Shown: piece by piece, positions 1 to 6,796 of the stretch
How the letters are laid out: each line of letters begins with the position of its first letter
Position numbering within the stretch: the stretch's first letter is position 1
NCBI GenBank assembly: GCA_030621455.1
Contig: JAUXHQ010000060.1
Coordinates: 1-8,549, forward strand
DNA from: Deltaproteobacteria bacterium
GTDB lineage: Bacteria; Desulfobacterota; UBA8473
Direction of reading: 5' to 3'
Length of the DNA stretch: 8,549 nt
The notes under the pieces: model-generated
Database searches by the model: none
Seen by the model: the letters and a program-made list of their open reading frames with translations, nothing else
Told to the model about the DNA's origin: nothing
Position numbers and translations under genes: made by a program

Positions 1-29
1 GCGAATCTCAAACACTTATAACATGGCAA

Positions 30-95
30 TTACCCCCAATCCACTATCTTCCTGAAGATTACCCTCTTTTCATCTACCTCATCCGAGGCATCCAT
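30..95 (-). CDS. Possible 21-residue small ORF downstream of asd
   Basis: Not a recognised gene. An ATG at 95 follows AGAGGAG (102-108) with a 6-nt spacer, as good a ribosome site as any in the window. It opens a 21-codon frame ending in TAA at 30-32, reading MDASDEVDEKRVIFRKIVDWG: an acidic N-terminal third, then a basic/hydrophobic stretch. It lies 113 nt after asd on the same strand. It could be a true small protein, a translated leader for a gene beyond the window, or the start of a longer gene broken by a change in the GGGGG run at 33-37. However, both other frames after that run also close within about 10 codons in the visible sequence. The ribosome site is the only real evidence. Confidence 0.35.
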   Translation of the reverse strand: MDASDEVDEKRVIFRKIVDWG

Positions 96-101
96 AAAAA
101 G

Positions 102-108
102 CTCCTCT
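102..108 (-). promoter_or_regulatory. Strong ribosome binding site with no long ORF behind it
   Basis: AGAGGAG on the minus strand, 6 nt before an ATG at 95. It is notable because the frame it would serve is only 21 codons long. The assignment rests on spacing and match to the 16S anti-Shine-Dalgarno only. Confidence 0.45.
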
Positions 109-208
109 TTCTAATGTTCGCAGTGATATACGCCTAGATATGACGGAATATTTTTTCACTCCTACATTATATTAGATGAAATGTCAATATGTTTTTCCCG
201 GAGTTTGC

Positions 209-1231
209 CTACAGGTACTCTCTTGCAAGGATTTCAGCGATCTGAACTGCGTTGAGCGCAGCTCCTTTGCGAAGGTTGTCAGCCACAATCCACAAATTAA
301 TTCCTTTTTCAATGGACTCGTCTTCCCGTATCCTTCCCACAAAGGTATCATCCTTGCCGGAGGCGTCGATGGCCAATGGATACTTTGACGATGCAGGGTC
401 ATCAATAACGGTTACGCCAGGGGCGCCTGAGAGGATCTCTCTCACGTCCGATGCGGTCAGTTTCTTTTCCGTCTCTATATTGACGGATTCAGAGTGGCTA
501 CAACACACAGGCACCCTAACAGCCGTGGCGGTTACCCCTATTAAATCGTCCTCCAGTATCTTCCTCGTCTCGTTCACCATCTTCATCTCTTCTTTAGTGT
601 AAGCGTTTTCCATAAAGACGTCTATTTGGGGCATGCAGTTAAAGGCTATCTGATGGGGGTAAACGTTACACTCAGCGGTCTGGAAGTTGAGGACGTCCCT
701 TGTTTGATCGAGAAGCTCATCTACGGCCTTCTTCCCGGTTCCGGACACCGCTTGATATGTTGATACAACCACCCTTCTTATCCCTGCCGCATCATATATC
801 GGCTTGAGTACCATTACCATCTGTATAGTCGAGCAGTTGGGATTGGCAATGATCCCCCTCTTCTTATATTGAGCAATGGCATGTGGGTTTATCTCTGGAA
901 CCACTAAGGGAACCTGGGGATCCATCCTGAAAGCGTTCGTATTATCCACCACTATACAGCCTGCATCAGCGGCAATCAGCGCAAACTTCTCACTGACTGC
1001 GCCGCCAGCTGAGAACAGCCCGATTTCAACCTCTTCGAAGGAATCTTCAAATAGTAGTTCAACTGTCACATCTCGGTTCCGAAATTCAACGGAGGACCCG
1101 GCCGATCTGGTGGAAGCCAACAGGCTAATCCTGCTTACCGGGAAATCCCGTTCCTCCAGGATTTTTGTCATCTCAGTGCCAACCGCGCCTGTGGCTCCGA
1201 CCACAGCTATACTGTACTCTTTCCTTTTCAT
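209..1231 (-). CDS. asd: Aspartate-semialdehyde dehydrogenase
   Basis: Reduces aspartyl-4-phosphate to aspartate semialdehyde with NADPH, the branch point to lysine/diaminopimelate, threonine, methionine and isoleucine. It has 340 residues, the normal length for the shorter (non-E. coli-type) Asd group. Motifs: nucleotide loop GATGAVG (12-18), catalytic Cys133 in NPNCSTIQ, SGTGKKAVDEL (163-173) and GKDDTFVGRIR (292-302). The base-catalyst region is VPVCCSHSE (240-248), with His246. In many relatives this reads with Gly just before the His, so the two Cys and Ser are a small variation. The ATG at 1231 has a perfect AAGGAGG (1240-1246) 8 nt upstream, which decides the start over an in-frame GTG at 1261. 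It is separated from leuB by 95 AT-rich bases with a tandem 12-mer, so it may have its own promoter as well as read-through. No clear terminator follows the stop. Confidence 0.96.
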   Translation of the reverse strand: MKRKEYSIAVVGATGAVGTEMTKILEERDFPVSRISLLASTRSAGSSVEFRNRDVTVELLFEDSFEEVEIGLFSAGGAVSEKFALIAADAGCIVVDNTNAFRMDPQVPLVVPEINPHAIAQYKKRGIIANPNCSTIQMVMVLKPIYDAAGIRRVVVSTYQAVSGTGKKAVDELLDQTRDVLNFQTAECNVYPHQIAFNCMPQIDVFMENAYTKEEMKMVNETRKILEDDLIGVTATAVRVPVCCSHSESVNIETEKKLTASDVREILSGAPGVTVIDDPASSKYPLAIDASGKDDTFVGRIREDESIEKGINLWIVADNLRKGAALNAVQIAEILAREYL

Positions 1232-1239
1232 GATATGCG

Positions 1240-1246
1240 CCTCCTT
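1240..1246 (-). promoter_or_regulatory. Ribosome binding site of asd
   Basis: Perfect AAGGAGG with an 8-nt spacer to the ATG at 1231. It sets the asd start and excludes the upstream in-frame GTG at 1261. Confidence 0.85.
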
Positions 1247-1290
1247 CACATAGATTTCCACATATCAGAAATCTTGAAATTTATTTATAA

Positions 1291-1314
1291 TCTATCATAA
1301 GTTCTATCATAAGT
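1291..1314. repeat. Two perfect tandem copies of a 12-bp unit between leuB and asd
   Basis: On the plus strand TCTATCATAAGT occurs at 1291-1302 and again immediately at 1303-1314 without a mismatch. The 12-bp period is close to one helical turn, so two protein subunits could bind the same face. On the minus strand the repeat is followed at once by TTATAAAT, a possible -10-like element for asd, but no convincing -35 hexamer is present. A simple slippage duplication is the plain alternative. Confidence 0.8.
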
Positions 1315-1326
1315 TTAAAGTCGTTA

Positions 1327-2391
1327 TCAGTCTGAATCCTCGACGACGTATTTTACCACTAAATCACCAACCTCCCTGGTGCCATGCCCCATCTTTCCTG
1401 CTGAGAGGCTCTTAATATCTCTGGTGAGTACCTTGATGATTGCCTTCTCTACAAGCATTGCGGCATCCAACTCCCCCAGGTGTTCCAACATCATCTGACA
1501 GGCAGAAATCGCAGCCAGGGGATTTATCATATCCTTCCCCTGGTATTTGGGAGCTGATCCCCCTATAGGCTCAAACATGGAGGTACCGTGAGGGTTAATA
1601 TTCCCGCCGGCGGCTATACCCATTCCGCCTTGAATTATCGCTCCGATATCTGTTATTATGTCACCAAACATATTATCGGTAACGATAACATCAAACCATT
1701 CAGGGTTCTTGATTAACCACATTGAGATCGCATCAACATGGGCATAATCGGTGGCAATATCCGGATAGTCCTTGGAAACATCTTTAAAGGCCCTGTGCCA
1801 AAGATCAAAAGCATAGGTTAGTACATTGGTTTTTCCGCAAAGGGTAAGTTTCCTGGTCCCGCCTCTCTTTCGACACAGGTCAAAAGCATATCTGAGACAC
1901 CTCTCCACACCTTTTCTGGTGTTAATGGATTCTTGTATTGCCACCTCATCCTTGGTTCCCTTCTTCAAAAATCCGCCGGCCCCGGTGTAGAAACCCTCTG
2001 TATTCTCCCGCACCACTACAAAGTCAATGTCCTCCGGCCCTTTATCTCTAAGGGGTGTTTCCACACCAGGGTACAACCTTACTGGTCTAAGGTTTATATA
2101 TTGGTCGAGTAAAGACCTGATTTTCAAAAGTATCCCCCTTTCCAGGGTTCCAGGTTTTACGTCAGGATGGCCTATGGCGCCGAGGTATATGACATCGACC
2201 TTCATCAGTTCTTCCACAACCGAGTCGGGCAGGATCTCACCTGTCCTGAGATACCTCTCTCCCCCCAGGTCATACTCGATTAGATTATACGTGAATCCGT
2301 TTATATCTGAAACGGCCTTCAACACCTTGAGCCCCTCGGAAATGACCTCAGGGCCGGTGCCGTCGCCAGGTATAACCGCTATATTATACAT
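1327..2391 (-). CDS. leuB: 3-isopropylmalate dehydrogenase (isocitrate/isopropylmalate dehydrogenase family)
   Basis: Oxidatively decarboxylates 3-isopropylmalate to 2-ketoisocaproate, the last leucine-specific step before transamination. It has 354 residues, usual for Leu[11 protein letters not shown] is at 7-16. Substrate-binding residues by family comparison are R92, R102, R128 and Y135 (RENTEGFY). K187 is catalytic, and D220, D244 and D248 bind the metal ([11 protein letters not shown]). The ATG at 2391 is 8 nt past the leuD stop. A longer in-frame GTG start at 2505 would overlap leuD by more than 100 bases and adds no family sequence, so I reject it. Oddity: the coenzyme loop reads [14 protein letters not shown] (273-286), not the usual HGSAPDIAGK. 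The Asp that recognises NAD in typical IPMDH is Lys282, followed by Tyr283, as in NADP-dependent isocitrate dehydrogenase. Context assigns it to leucine, but cofactor use, or even substrate range (tartrate, malate or isocitrate family), is less certain than the fold. Confidence 0.92.
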   Translation of the reverse strand: MYNIAVIPGDGTGPEVISEGLKVLKAVSDINGFTYNLIEYDLGGERYLRTGEILPDSVVEELMKVDVIYLGAIGHPDVKPGTLERGILLKIRSLLDQYINLRPVRLYPGVETPLRDKGPEDIDFVVVRENTEGFYTGAGGFLKKGTKDEVAIQESINTRKGVERCLRYAFDLCRKRGGTRKLTLCGKTNVLTYAFDLWHRAFKDVSKDYPDIATDYAHVDAISMWLIKNPEWFDVIVTDNMFGDIITDIGAIIQGGMGIAAGGNINPHGTSMFEPIGGSAPKYQGKDMINPLAAISACQMMLEHLGELDAAMLVEKAIIKVLTRDIKSLSAGKMGHGTREVGDLVVKYVVEDSD

Positions 2392-2399
2392 ATCGTCAC

Positions 2400-2915
2400 T
2401 CACTTGGGTTTCAGCTCCCTCTGTAGCCCGGATTTCTGCTTTATGTAACCCATCAACCCCCCACTTTCTACCAATTTTTGCATAAAGGGTGGGAGAGGCT
2501 GACACTCAAAGGTCTTATGCCTTGTGTGATTTATGATCTCTCCCTTGCCGAGGTTGACCTCTACCTCATCCCCTTCCTCGGTGATTTCAACGGCTTCCGG
2601 ACATTCCATGATGGGGAGCGCCATATTTAAGGAGTTTCTATAGAATATTCTGGCAAAACTCCCGGCCACTACGCACGATATTCCCGACGCTTTGATGGCT
2701 ATGGGGGCGTGTTCTCTCGATGATCCACAACCGAAGTTCTCCTTTGCGAAGATAATATCCCCTTCTTTCACTTCCTTGGCAAAAGACGGATTGGCGTTTT
2801 CCATACAGTGCCTGGCCAGTTCTCCAGGATCGGAGGTGTTCAAATGACGGGCAGGTATGATGGCATCGGTATCAACGTCTGCCCCAAATTTCCAGACTTT
2901 GCCTCTAAACCTCAT
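2400..2915 (-). CDS. leuD: 3-isopropylmalate dehydratase small subunit (short, archaeal-type)
   Basis: Swivel-domain subunit that completes the isopropylmalate isomerase active site with LeuC. It has 171 residues, like archaeal-type LeuD and shorter than the roughly 200 of E. coli. Motifs: DTDAIIPARHL (15-25), GCGSSREHAP (62-71) and FARIFYRN (87-94). The residues after PAR read HLNT (24-27). This is the loop that helps set substrate choice in this superfamily; many relatives have Tyr where H24 stands. The ATG at 2915 is preceded by AGGAGG (2928-2933), which shares bases with the leuC stop codon, with a second GGGG nearer the start. The coupled layout suits two subunits needed in equal amounts. 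The TGA stop lies 8 nt before the leuB ATG. The C-terminal tail (about 160-171) is basic and unlikely to be catalytic. Confidence 0.95.
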   Translation of the reverse strand: MRFRGKVWKFGADVDTDAIIPARHLNTSDPGELARHCMENANPSFAKEVKEGDIIFAKENFGCGSSREHAPIAIKASGISCVVAGSFARIFYRNSLNMALPIMECPEAVEITEEGDEVEVNLGKGEIINHTRHKTFECQPLPPFMQKLVESGGLMGYIKQKSGLQRELKPK

Positions 2916-2927
2916 GTGGTTTCCCCG

Positions 2928-2933
2928 CCTCCT
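2928..2933 (-). promoter_or_regulatory. leuD ribosome binding site overlapping the leuC stop
   Basis: AGGAGG shares bases with the leuC TAG (2932-2934) and lies 12 nt before the leuD ATG; a closer GGGG at 2923-2926 may also contribute. Ribosomes finishing leuC would expose or occupy this site, consistent with coupled synthesis of the two isomerase subunits. Confidence 0.75.
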
Positions 2934-4191
2934 AGAGTTCCTCAGGGCTCCCTATTCTCCCGAGCACAGCGGAAGCCGCTGCTATTGAAGGATTTGCCAG
3001 GTAAACCTCGCTCTCCGGATCTCCCATCCTCCCCACAAAATTCCGATTCGTTGTGGCAACTGCCTTCTCTCCCTTGGCAAGAACCCCCATGTGGCCACCA
3101 AGACACGGACCACAGGTTGGAGTGCTGATAGCAGCCCTGGCATCCAGGAAGATATCGAAGAGTCCCTCTTTCATGCTCTGCCTGTAAATCCACTGGGTGC
3201 CCGGAATAATTATGAGGCGTGTGTAGGGAGCCACCTTTTTCCCCTTTAAGACATTGGCAGCCCTCCTCAGGTCTTCCAGCCTTCCATTGGTACACGATCC
3301 GATCACCACCTGGTCGATGGGGATGTTTCCCGTTTCACTGATCCCCCTGACATTTTCCGGTAAGTGCGGGAAGGCTATCTGAGGTTCTATCTCAGACACG
3401 TCGTACTCTATTATGTCACAATACGTGGCATCTTTGTCACTGAAGTATAACCTGTAGTCTCTCTCTGCCCTGTCTTTCACATATTCTTCTGTTATTCTAT
3501 CAGGAACAATTATACCGCTCTTGCCCCCTGCCTCTATGGCCATATTAGCCATGGTAAACCTTCCGGACATAGGGAGCTTGTCTATGACATCTCCGGTAAA
3601 CTCCATGGTCTTGTAAAGAGCCCCGTCCACGCCGATATCCCCTATGGTAAAGAGGATAAGATCCTTCCCCTCAACCCATTTATTCAGTTTCCCTGTGTAT
3701 ACAAACTTAATCGTTTCGGGAACCTTCAACCAGGTCTCTCCGGAAATCATTGCCGCTGCCAGGTCGGTGCTTCCAATACCGGTAGAGAAAGCCCCGAGTG
3801 CGCCGTAAGTGCACGTATGACTGTCAGCGCCTATCACAAGATCCCCAGGGAGGACTATCCCTTTTTCAGGGAGGAGGACGTGCTCGATCCCCATGTCACC
3901 TAGCTCGTAATAGTGGGTGAGTCTTTGCTCCCTGGCAAATTCTCGGAGTAGCTTGGCCTGATTGGCAGATGGAATATCCTTATTGGGAACGAAATGGTCT
4001 GGAACGAGAACTACCTTCTCCCTATCAAATACTTTTGCGCATCCTGCCTTCTTGAACTCATTGATGGCGATAGGAGCGGTAATGTCATTTCCAAGGGCAA
4101 TATCCACCCTTGCTTCTATTATCTGCCCCGGTTCCACCTCACGTTCTCCGGCATGATCGGCAAGTATCTTTTCTGTGATCGTCTTTCCCAT
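2932..4191 (-). CDS. leuC: 3-isopropylmalate dehydratase large subunit (short, archaeal-type)
   Basis: Large, Fe-S-containing subunit of isopropylmalate isomerase, which interconverts 2- and 3-isopropylmalate together with LeuD. It has 419 residues, the length of the archaeal-type LeuC/HacA group rather than the roughly 465 of E. coli LeuC. The cluster ligands are present: C300 in VIGSCTNGR, and C360 and C363 in [31 protein letters not shown] (121-141) is the conserved aconitase-family substrate region. The start at ATG 4191 ([10 protein letters not shown]) matches the family. It has only a weak purine stretch (GAAGAA) upstream, and a longer in-frame GTG start at 4254 would read through a low-complexity repeat, so I reject it. 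The stop codon overlaps the Shine-Dalgarno of leuD. Homoaconitase and methanogen-type isomerases belong to the same superfamily, but the surrounding leuA, leuD and leuB make the leucine role by far the most likely. Confidence 0.96.
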   Translation of the reverse strand: MGKTITEKILADHAGEREVEPGQIIEARVDIALGNDITAPIAINEFKKAGCAKVFDREKVVLVPDHFVPNKDIPSANQAKLLREFAREQRLTHYYELGDMGIEHVLLPEKGIVLPGDLVIGADSHTCTYGALGAFSTGIGSTDLAAAMISGETWLKVPETIKFVYTGKLNKWVEGKDLILFTIGDIGVDGALYKTMEFTGDVIDKLPMSGRFTMANMAIEAGGKSGIIVPDRITEEYVKDRAERDYRLYFSDKDATYCDIIEYDVSEIEPQIAFPHLPENVRGISETGNIPIDQVVIGSCTNGRLEDLRRAANVLKGKKVAPYTRLIIIPGTQWIYRQSMKEGLFDIFLDARAAISTPTCGPCLGGHMGVLAKGEKAVATTNRNFVGRMGDPESEVYLANPSIAAASAVLGRIGSPEEL

Positions 4192-4200
4192 AGTTCTTCG

Positions 4201-4263
4201 GTGTAGTGTGTAGGGTGTCAGGAGCGAAAAAAGCAAGACCTGAAACCCGAACACTGAAACCCG
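4201..4263. repeat. Low-complexity direct-repeat block just upstream of leuC
   Basis: The plus strand has a GTGTA-rich stretch (4201-4218), then an A-run, then two copies of CTGAAACCCG at 4240-4249 and 4254-4263. Composition and repetitiveness differ from the genes on either side. If read as protein upstream of leuC it gives non-conserved sequence, so it is not part of leuC. It resembles short dispersed intergenic repeats found in some environmental bacterial genomes; that resemblance is from memory and untested here. Confidence 0.5.
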
Positions 4264-4318
4264 GGATGGCTGAATAGAATGTTAACGCCTCTTAAGTCCT
4301 TACGAAGGATGCCCTCTT

Positions 4319-4362
4319 CAAAACGGGAATTTGAAAACTCGCATGCGTTTCCAAATTCCCGT
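4319..4362 (-). terminator. 16-bp hairpin after leuA: terminator or palindromic repeat
   Basis: Twelve bases past the leuA stop, the minus-strand RNA can form a 16-bp stem (arms 4347-4362 and 4323-4338, ACGGGAATTTGGAAAC pairing with GTTTTCAAATTCCCGT, one G-U pair) with an 8-base loop, 4339-4346, containing GCATGC. A short run of four T closes the 3' side (4323-4320). The stem is strong but the T-run is short, so partial termination (tuning leuCDB below leuA), 3'-end protection of the leuA message, or a mobile palindrome are all possible. Confidence 0.55.
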
Positions 4363-4373
4363 CAAAGACGTTT

Positions 4374-5903
4374 TTACTTTACTACGACGGGATGTTTCTT
4401 CCTGTACTCAAGCCTGTTTAGGGCATTTACAAAAGCCTTGGCGCTGGCCATAATGATGTCGGTATGAGCCCCCTGTCCGATCACTTGAATATCATTCTCC
4501 TCTAACCTGACGGTAACCTCTCCAAGGGCATCAGTGCCACCGGTAAAGGAGTTCACAGCATATCGAATCAATTTACTTTCGGTCTTTATTATATTTGAAA
4601 TGGCTGAAAATGCGGCATCTACGGGACCGACCCCGAAGCCGGCCTCTTGGGTAACCTCTCCGTTCATCTCGATCTGAACGGTGGCCACCGGCACAGTAAC
4701 GCTTCCACTAATCACATTCAGGTATACCAACTTATAAATGTCCGGTATTCTCAGAATCTCATCTATAATAATGGCCTCTATGTCCTCGTCAAAGACCGTC
4801 TTCTTCTTGTCAGCCAGATCCTTAAAACGTTTAAATGCCCTGTTGAGGTCTTCTTCAGACAACTCATATCCGATTTCTTTCAACCTCTCTCGAAACGCAT
4901 GCCTCCCCGAGTGTTTGCCCAAGACCAGAGTGCTTTTGGACACTCCGATGGATTCCGGGGTCATTATCTCATAAGTTGACTTTTCCTTCAAGACGCCGTC
5001 CTGATGTATTCCTGCTTCATGGGCAAATGCATTATTACCGACAATAGCCTTGTTTGGTTGCACTGTGATCCCGGTAATGTGAGAAAGGAGTCTACTCGTA
5101 TTGTAAATATGTTTGGGACGCACATTGGTATCGCATTTGTGAAAGTCTCTTCTTGTTCTGAGGGCCATTACAATCTCTTCCAAAGAGGCGTTCCCTGCCC
5201 TCTCTCCTATACCGTTTATCGTACACTCAACCTTCCTCGCCCCGTTATTGATGGCAGCCAGGGTATTTGCCACAGCAAGACCCAGATCGTTGTGACAATG
5301 AACGCTTATAGCGGCCTTATCGATATTTGGAACCGTTTCCCTAATATGCCTTATCAAAGAGCCAAACTCCTCCGGAACGGCATAACCGACCGTGTCTGGT
5401 ACATTGATAGTTGTTGCTCCGGCATCTATCACCACCTCGAATATCTTACAGAGGTAGTCCACATCGCTTCGGGTTGCGTCTTCGGCAGAGAATTCCACGT
5501 CCGGTGTATACGCTTTGGCACGTTCCACCGCCTTCACCGCAGCGTCCAACACCTCATCTTTGCTCTTCATCAACTTGTGTTTCAGGTGTATGTCCGATGT
5601 GGCAATAACGATATGGATAAGCGGATTGTCCGCATATTTTAACGCTTCCCATGCCCTGTCAACATCCTCAAGCTCTGTGCGGGCAAGACCGGAAATTTGA
5701 GGCTTCCTTATGTTTTTGGCAATCTCCCGCACTGCCAGAAAATCATCCTCCGAGCTGATGGGAAACCCCGCTTCAATAATATCCACATTCAACCGTTCCA
5801 ATTGTTCCGCCACTTTCAGTTTCTCGGCCATGTTCATGCTGAAGCCGGGTGACTGTTCACCGTCCCTAAGTGTCGTGTCAAATATCTTGATAATCTCTGT
5901 CAT
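4374..5903 (-). CDS. leuA: 2-isopropylmalate synthase
   Basis: Condenses acetyl-CoA with 2-ketoisovalerate, the committed and normally leucine-inhibited step of leucine synthesis. It has 509 residues, the usual length of the long bacterial form. The TIM-barrel catalytic domain has [12 protein letters not shown] (9-20, R13 and metal ligand D14), HCHNDLG (202-208, metal ligands H202 and H204) and [11 protein letters not shown] (230-240, ligand N238). The C-terminal domain, about 393-500, has the regulatory signatures [11 protein letters not shown] (421-431) and [12 protein letters not shown] (476-487), so feedback control by leucine is expected. The ATG at 5903 has GGGAG 6 nt upstream (5910-5914). 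The reading frame stays open further upstream to a TTG at 6002, but that stretch runs through hairpin repeats and reads as Pro/Ser/Gly-rich nonsense, so I exclude it. It is flanked on both sides by structured intergenic DNA. Citramalate synthase is a conceivable alternative, but the sequence and the neighbouring leuCDB favour LeuA. Confidence 0.96.
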   Translation of the reverse strand: MTEIIKIFDTTLRDGEQSPGFSMNMAEKLKVAEQLERLNVDIIEAGFPISSEDDFLAVREIAKNIRKPQISGLARTELEDVDRAWEALKYADNPLIHIVIATSDIHLKHKLMKSKDEVLDAAVKAVERAKAYTPDVEFSAEDATRSDVDYLCKIFEVVIDAGATTINVPDTVGYAVPEEFGSLIRHIRETVPNIDKAAISVHCHNDLGLAVANTLAAINNGARKVECTINGIGERAGNASLEEIVMALRTRRDFHKCDTNVRPKHIYNTSRLLSHITGITVQPNKAIVGNNAFAHEAGIHQDGVLKEKSTYEIMTPESIGVSKSTLVLGKHSGRHAFRERLKEIGYELSEEDLNRAFKRFKDLADKKKTVFDEDIEAIIIDEILRIPDIYKLVYLNVISGSVTVPVATVQIEMNGEVTQEAGFGVGPVDAAFSAISNIIKTESKLIRYAVNSFTGGTDALGEVTVRLEENDIQVIGQGAHTDIIMASAKAFVNALNRLEYRKKHPVVVK

Positions 5904-5909
5904 TTTCTT

Positions 5910-5914
5910 CTCCC
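5910..5914 (-). promoter_or_regulatory. Ribosome binding site of leuA
   Basis: GGGAG with a 6-nt spacer to the ATG at 5903. It fixes the leuA start downstream of the hairpin cluster rather than at the upstream in-frame TTG at 6002. Confidence 0.75.
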
Positions 5915-5923
5915 AACAGCCCA

Positions 5924-5941
5924 CTCCACCTGACGGCGGAG
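5924..5941 (-). repeat. Small palindrome in the pssA-leuA gap (hairpin 3)
   Basis: The minus-strand RNA pairs CTCCGCC (5941-5935) with GGTGGAG (5930-5924) around a 4-base loop, GTCA; one pair is G-U. The hairpin sits 10 nt upstream of the leuA ribosome site. It has no T-run and is probably part of a palindromic repeat rather than a terminator. Confidence 0.5.
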
Positions 5942-5946
5942 AAGGG

Positions 5947-5980
5947 AATAAAACAAAATCCCCCTCTTTAGAAGGGGGAC
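5947..5980 (-). terminator. GC-rich hairpin followed by a T-rich tract, upstream of leuA (hairpin 2)
   Basis: The minus-strand RNA forms a stem of GTCCCCCTT (5980-5972) with GAGGGGGAT (5966-5958), loop 5971-5967. The following ATTTTGTTTTATT overlaps the stem end (5959-5947). This is the classical layout of a Rho-independent terminator and would end or weaken transcription from ilvC-psd-pssA before leuA. The C-run/G-run core also looks like dispersed palindromes of environmental genomes, so a repeat that happens to resemble a terminator is the main alternative. No good promoter is visible between it and leuA. Confidence 0.5.
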
Positions 5981-6006
5981 TCTGCGGTATCCGATTGAAC
6001 AAGGCT

Positions 6007-6032
6007 GGGGGTTCCCAACTCGACGAACCCCC
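6007..6032 (-). repeat. 8-bp perfect palindrome abutting the pssA stop (hairpin 1)
   Basis: GGGGGTTC (6032-6025) pairs with GAACCCCC (6014-6007) around a 10-base loop; the first G is the last base of the pssA TAG. No T-run follows on the minus strand. It could stabilise the 3' end of psd-pssA RNA, or be one arm of a larger repeat with hairpins 2 and 3. Confidence 0.55.
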
Positions 6033-6796
6033 TAGCTCTCATTTTCAGGCAACTCTTCCCCTACCTTTTCTTTCTTGTGGAATACCATAGCCGCAGGTCC
6101 GGACAAAACATAGGATAGAATAAGGGTGAAGAGCATAATCTGCGGTCTGGCTGCGATGACCACGAGGATAAGGACCAAAGCCACCATAAAGCTAAAGGGC
6201 TTTCTCTTTAGCAGGCCGAGTTCCTTAAAGCTGTTGTAACTAATATTGCTTACCATCAAAAAGGAGAGTGTGTAAATCATGATCAGGACCGCTATATGTT
6301 TCGTGCCCTCATTATGTCCGATATAATAAAAGAGAAGTACGGTACACGCTATGAGGCTTGCTGCTGCCGGAATGGGAAGACCGACAAACCTGTCGCCCTT
6401 AGCGCTGTCTACCTGGGCATTGAATCTCGCCAGGCGCAGGGCCCCACATGCAACATAAAGGAAAGCGGCCAGCCATCCGAACCTTCCGAATGGTACCAAC
6501 GCCCATGAAAAGGCCAGTAATCCCGGGGCAATCCCAAAGGCCAGCAGATCTGTAAGGGAGTCATATTCCACCCCAAACCTGCTTGTGCTTCTCGTGAGCC
6601 TTGCCACCCTGCCATCAATACCATCTAAGAGGAGTGACACCAATATGGCACAAGCTGCATGTTGGAACTTGCCATCCATGACCGATATGATAGCATAGAA
6701 TCCGGAGAGCAAACTCAGGGTTGTAAAGAAGTTTGGTAATACGTAAATACCTTTTTTCATGCTGTCTCTTGTTGTCTTTCTTTTTATCCTTTTCAT
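6032..6796 (-). CDS. pssA: CDP-diacylglycerol-serine O-phosphatidyltransferase (phosphatidylserine synthase)
   Basis: Makes phosphatidylserine from CDP-diacylglycerol and L-serine; an integral membrane enzyme whose product is the substrate of the Psd encoded just upstream. In 254 residues it carries the complete CDP-alcohol phosphatidyltransferase motif, with D58, D61-G62, A65-R66, G75, D79 and D83 at the expected spacing. It also has the PssA-type signatures CGALRLARFN (117-126) and FVGLPIPAAA (137-146). About six to eight hydrophobic segments are visible: roughly 25-40, 45-58, 85-120, 143-160, 166-182 and 202-236. The tail is charged and cytoplasmic-looking. The ATG at 6796 overlaps the psd stop as ATGA. 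A second ATG at 6760 (MKKGIYVLPNFFTT) matches where many family members begin and would remove a basic 12-residue leader. Neither has a strong Shine-Dalgarno; I keep the overlapping start for coupling. The stop codon abuts a GC-rich hairpin. Confidence 0.95.
   Translation of the reverse strand: MKRIKRKTTRDSMKKGIYVLPNFFTTLSLLSGFYAIISVMDGKFQHAACAILVSLLLDGIDGRVARLTRSTSRFGVEYDSLTDLLAFGIAPGLLAFSWALVPFGRFGWLAAFLYVACGALRLARFNAQVDSAKGDRFVGLPIPAAASLIACTVLLFYYIGHNEGTKHIAVLIMIYTLSFLMVSNISYNSFKELGLLKRKPFSFMVALVLILVVIAARPQIMLFTLILSYVLSGPAAMVFHKKEKVGEELPENES

Noticed and set aside
159..187. TTGACA and TATAAT on the minus strand after asd, considered as a promoter for the small ORF
   Set aside because: The hexamers match the consensus but are only 10 bases apart, too close for a sigma-70 promoter.
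876..1253. 125-codon plus-strand frame opposite asd
   Set aside because: Ser/Thr-rich antisense shadow of an intact asd, with no ribosome site or family motif.
2392..2505. Upstream extension of leuB overlapping leuD
   Set aside because: It would overlap leuD by more than 100 bases from a GTG start and lacks LeuB similarity; [11 protein letters not shown] is the normal family start.
4192..4254. Upstream extension of leuC giving a signal-peptide-like N-terminus
   Set aside because: The GTG start and hydrophobic stretch come from the low-complexity repeat; LeuC is cytosolic and the family starts at MGKTI.
5004..5642. 212-codon open frame on the plus strand
   Set aside because: It lies wholly opposite leuA, has Cys/His/Arg-rich sequence with no family pattern, and leuA is beyond doubt. 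Shadow frame.
5904..6002. Upstream extension of leuA by 33 codons
   Set aside because: It would start at TTG, runs through hairpins 2 and 3, and reads as Pro/Ser/Gly-rich sequence not found in LeuA; the ATG at 5903 has its own GGGAG.
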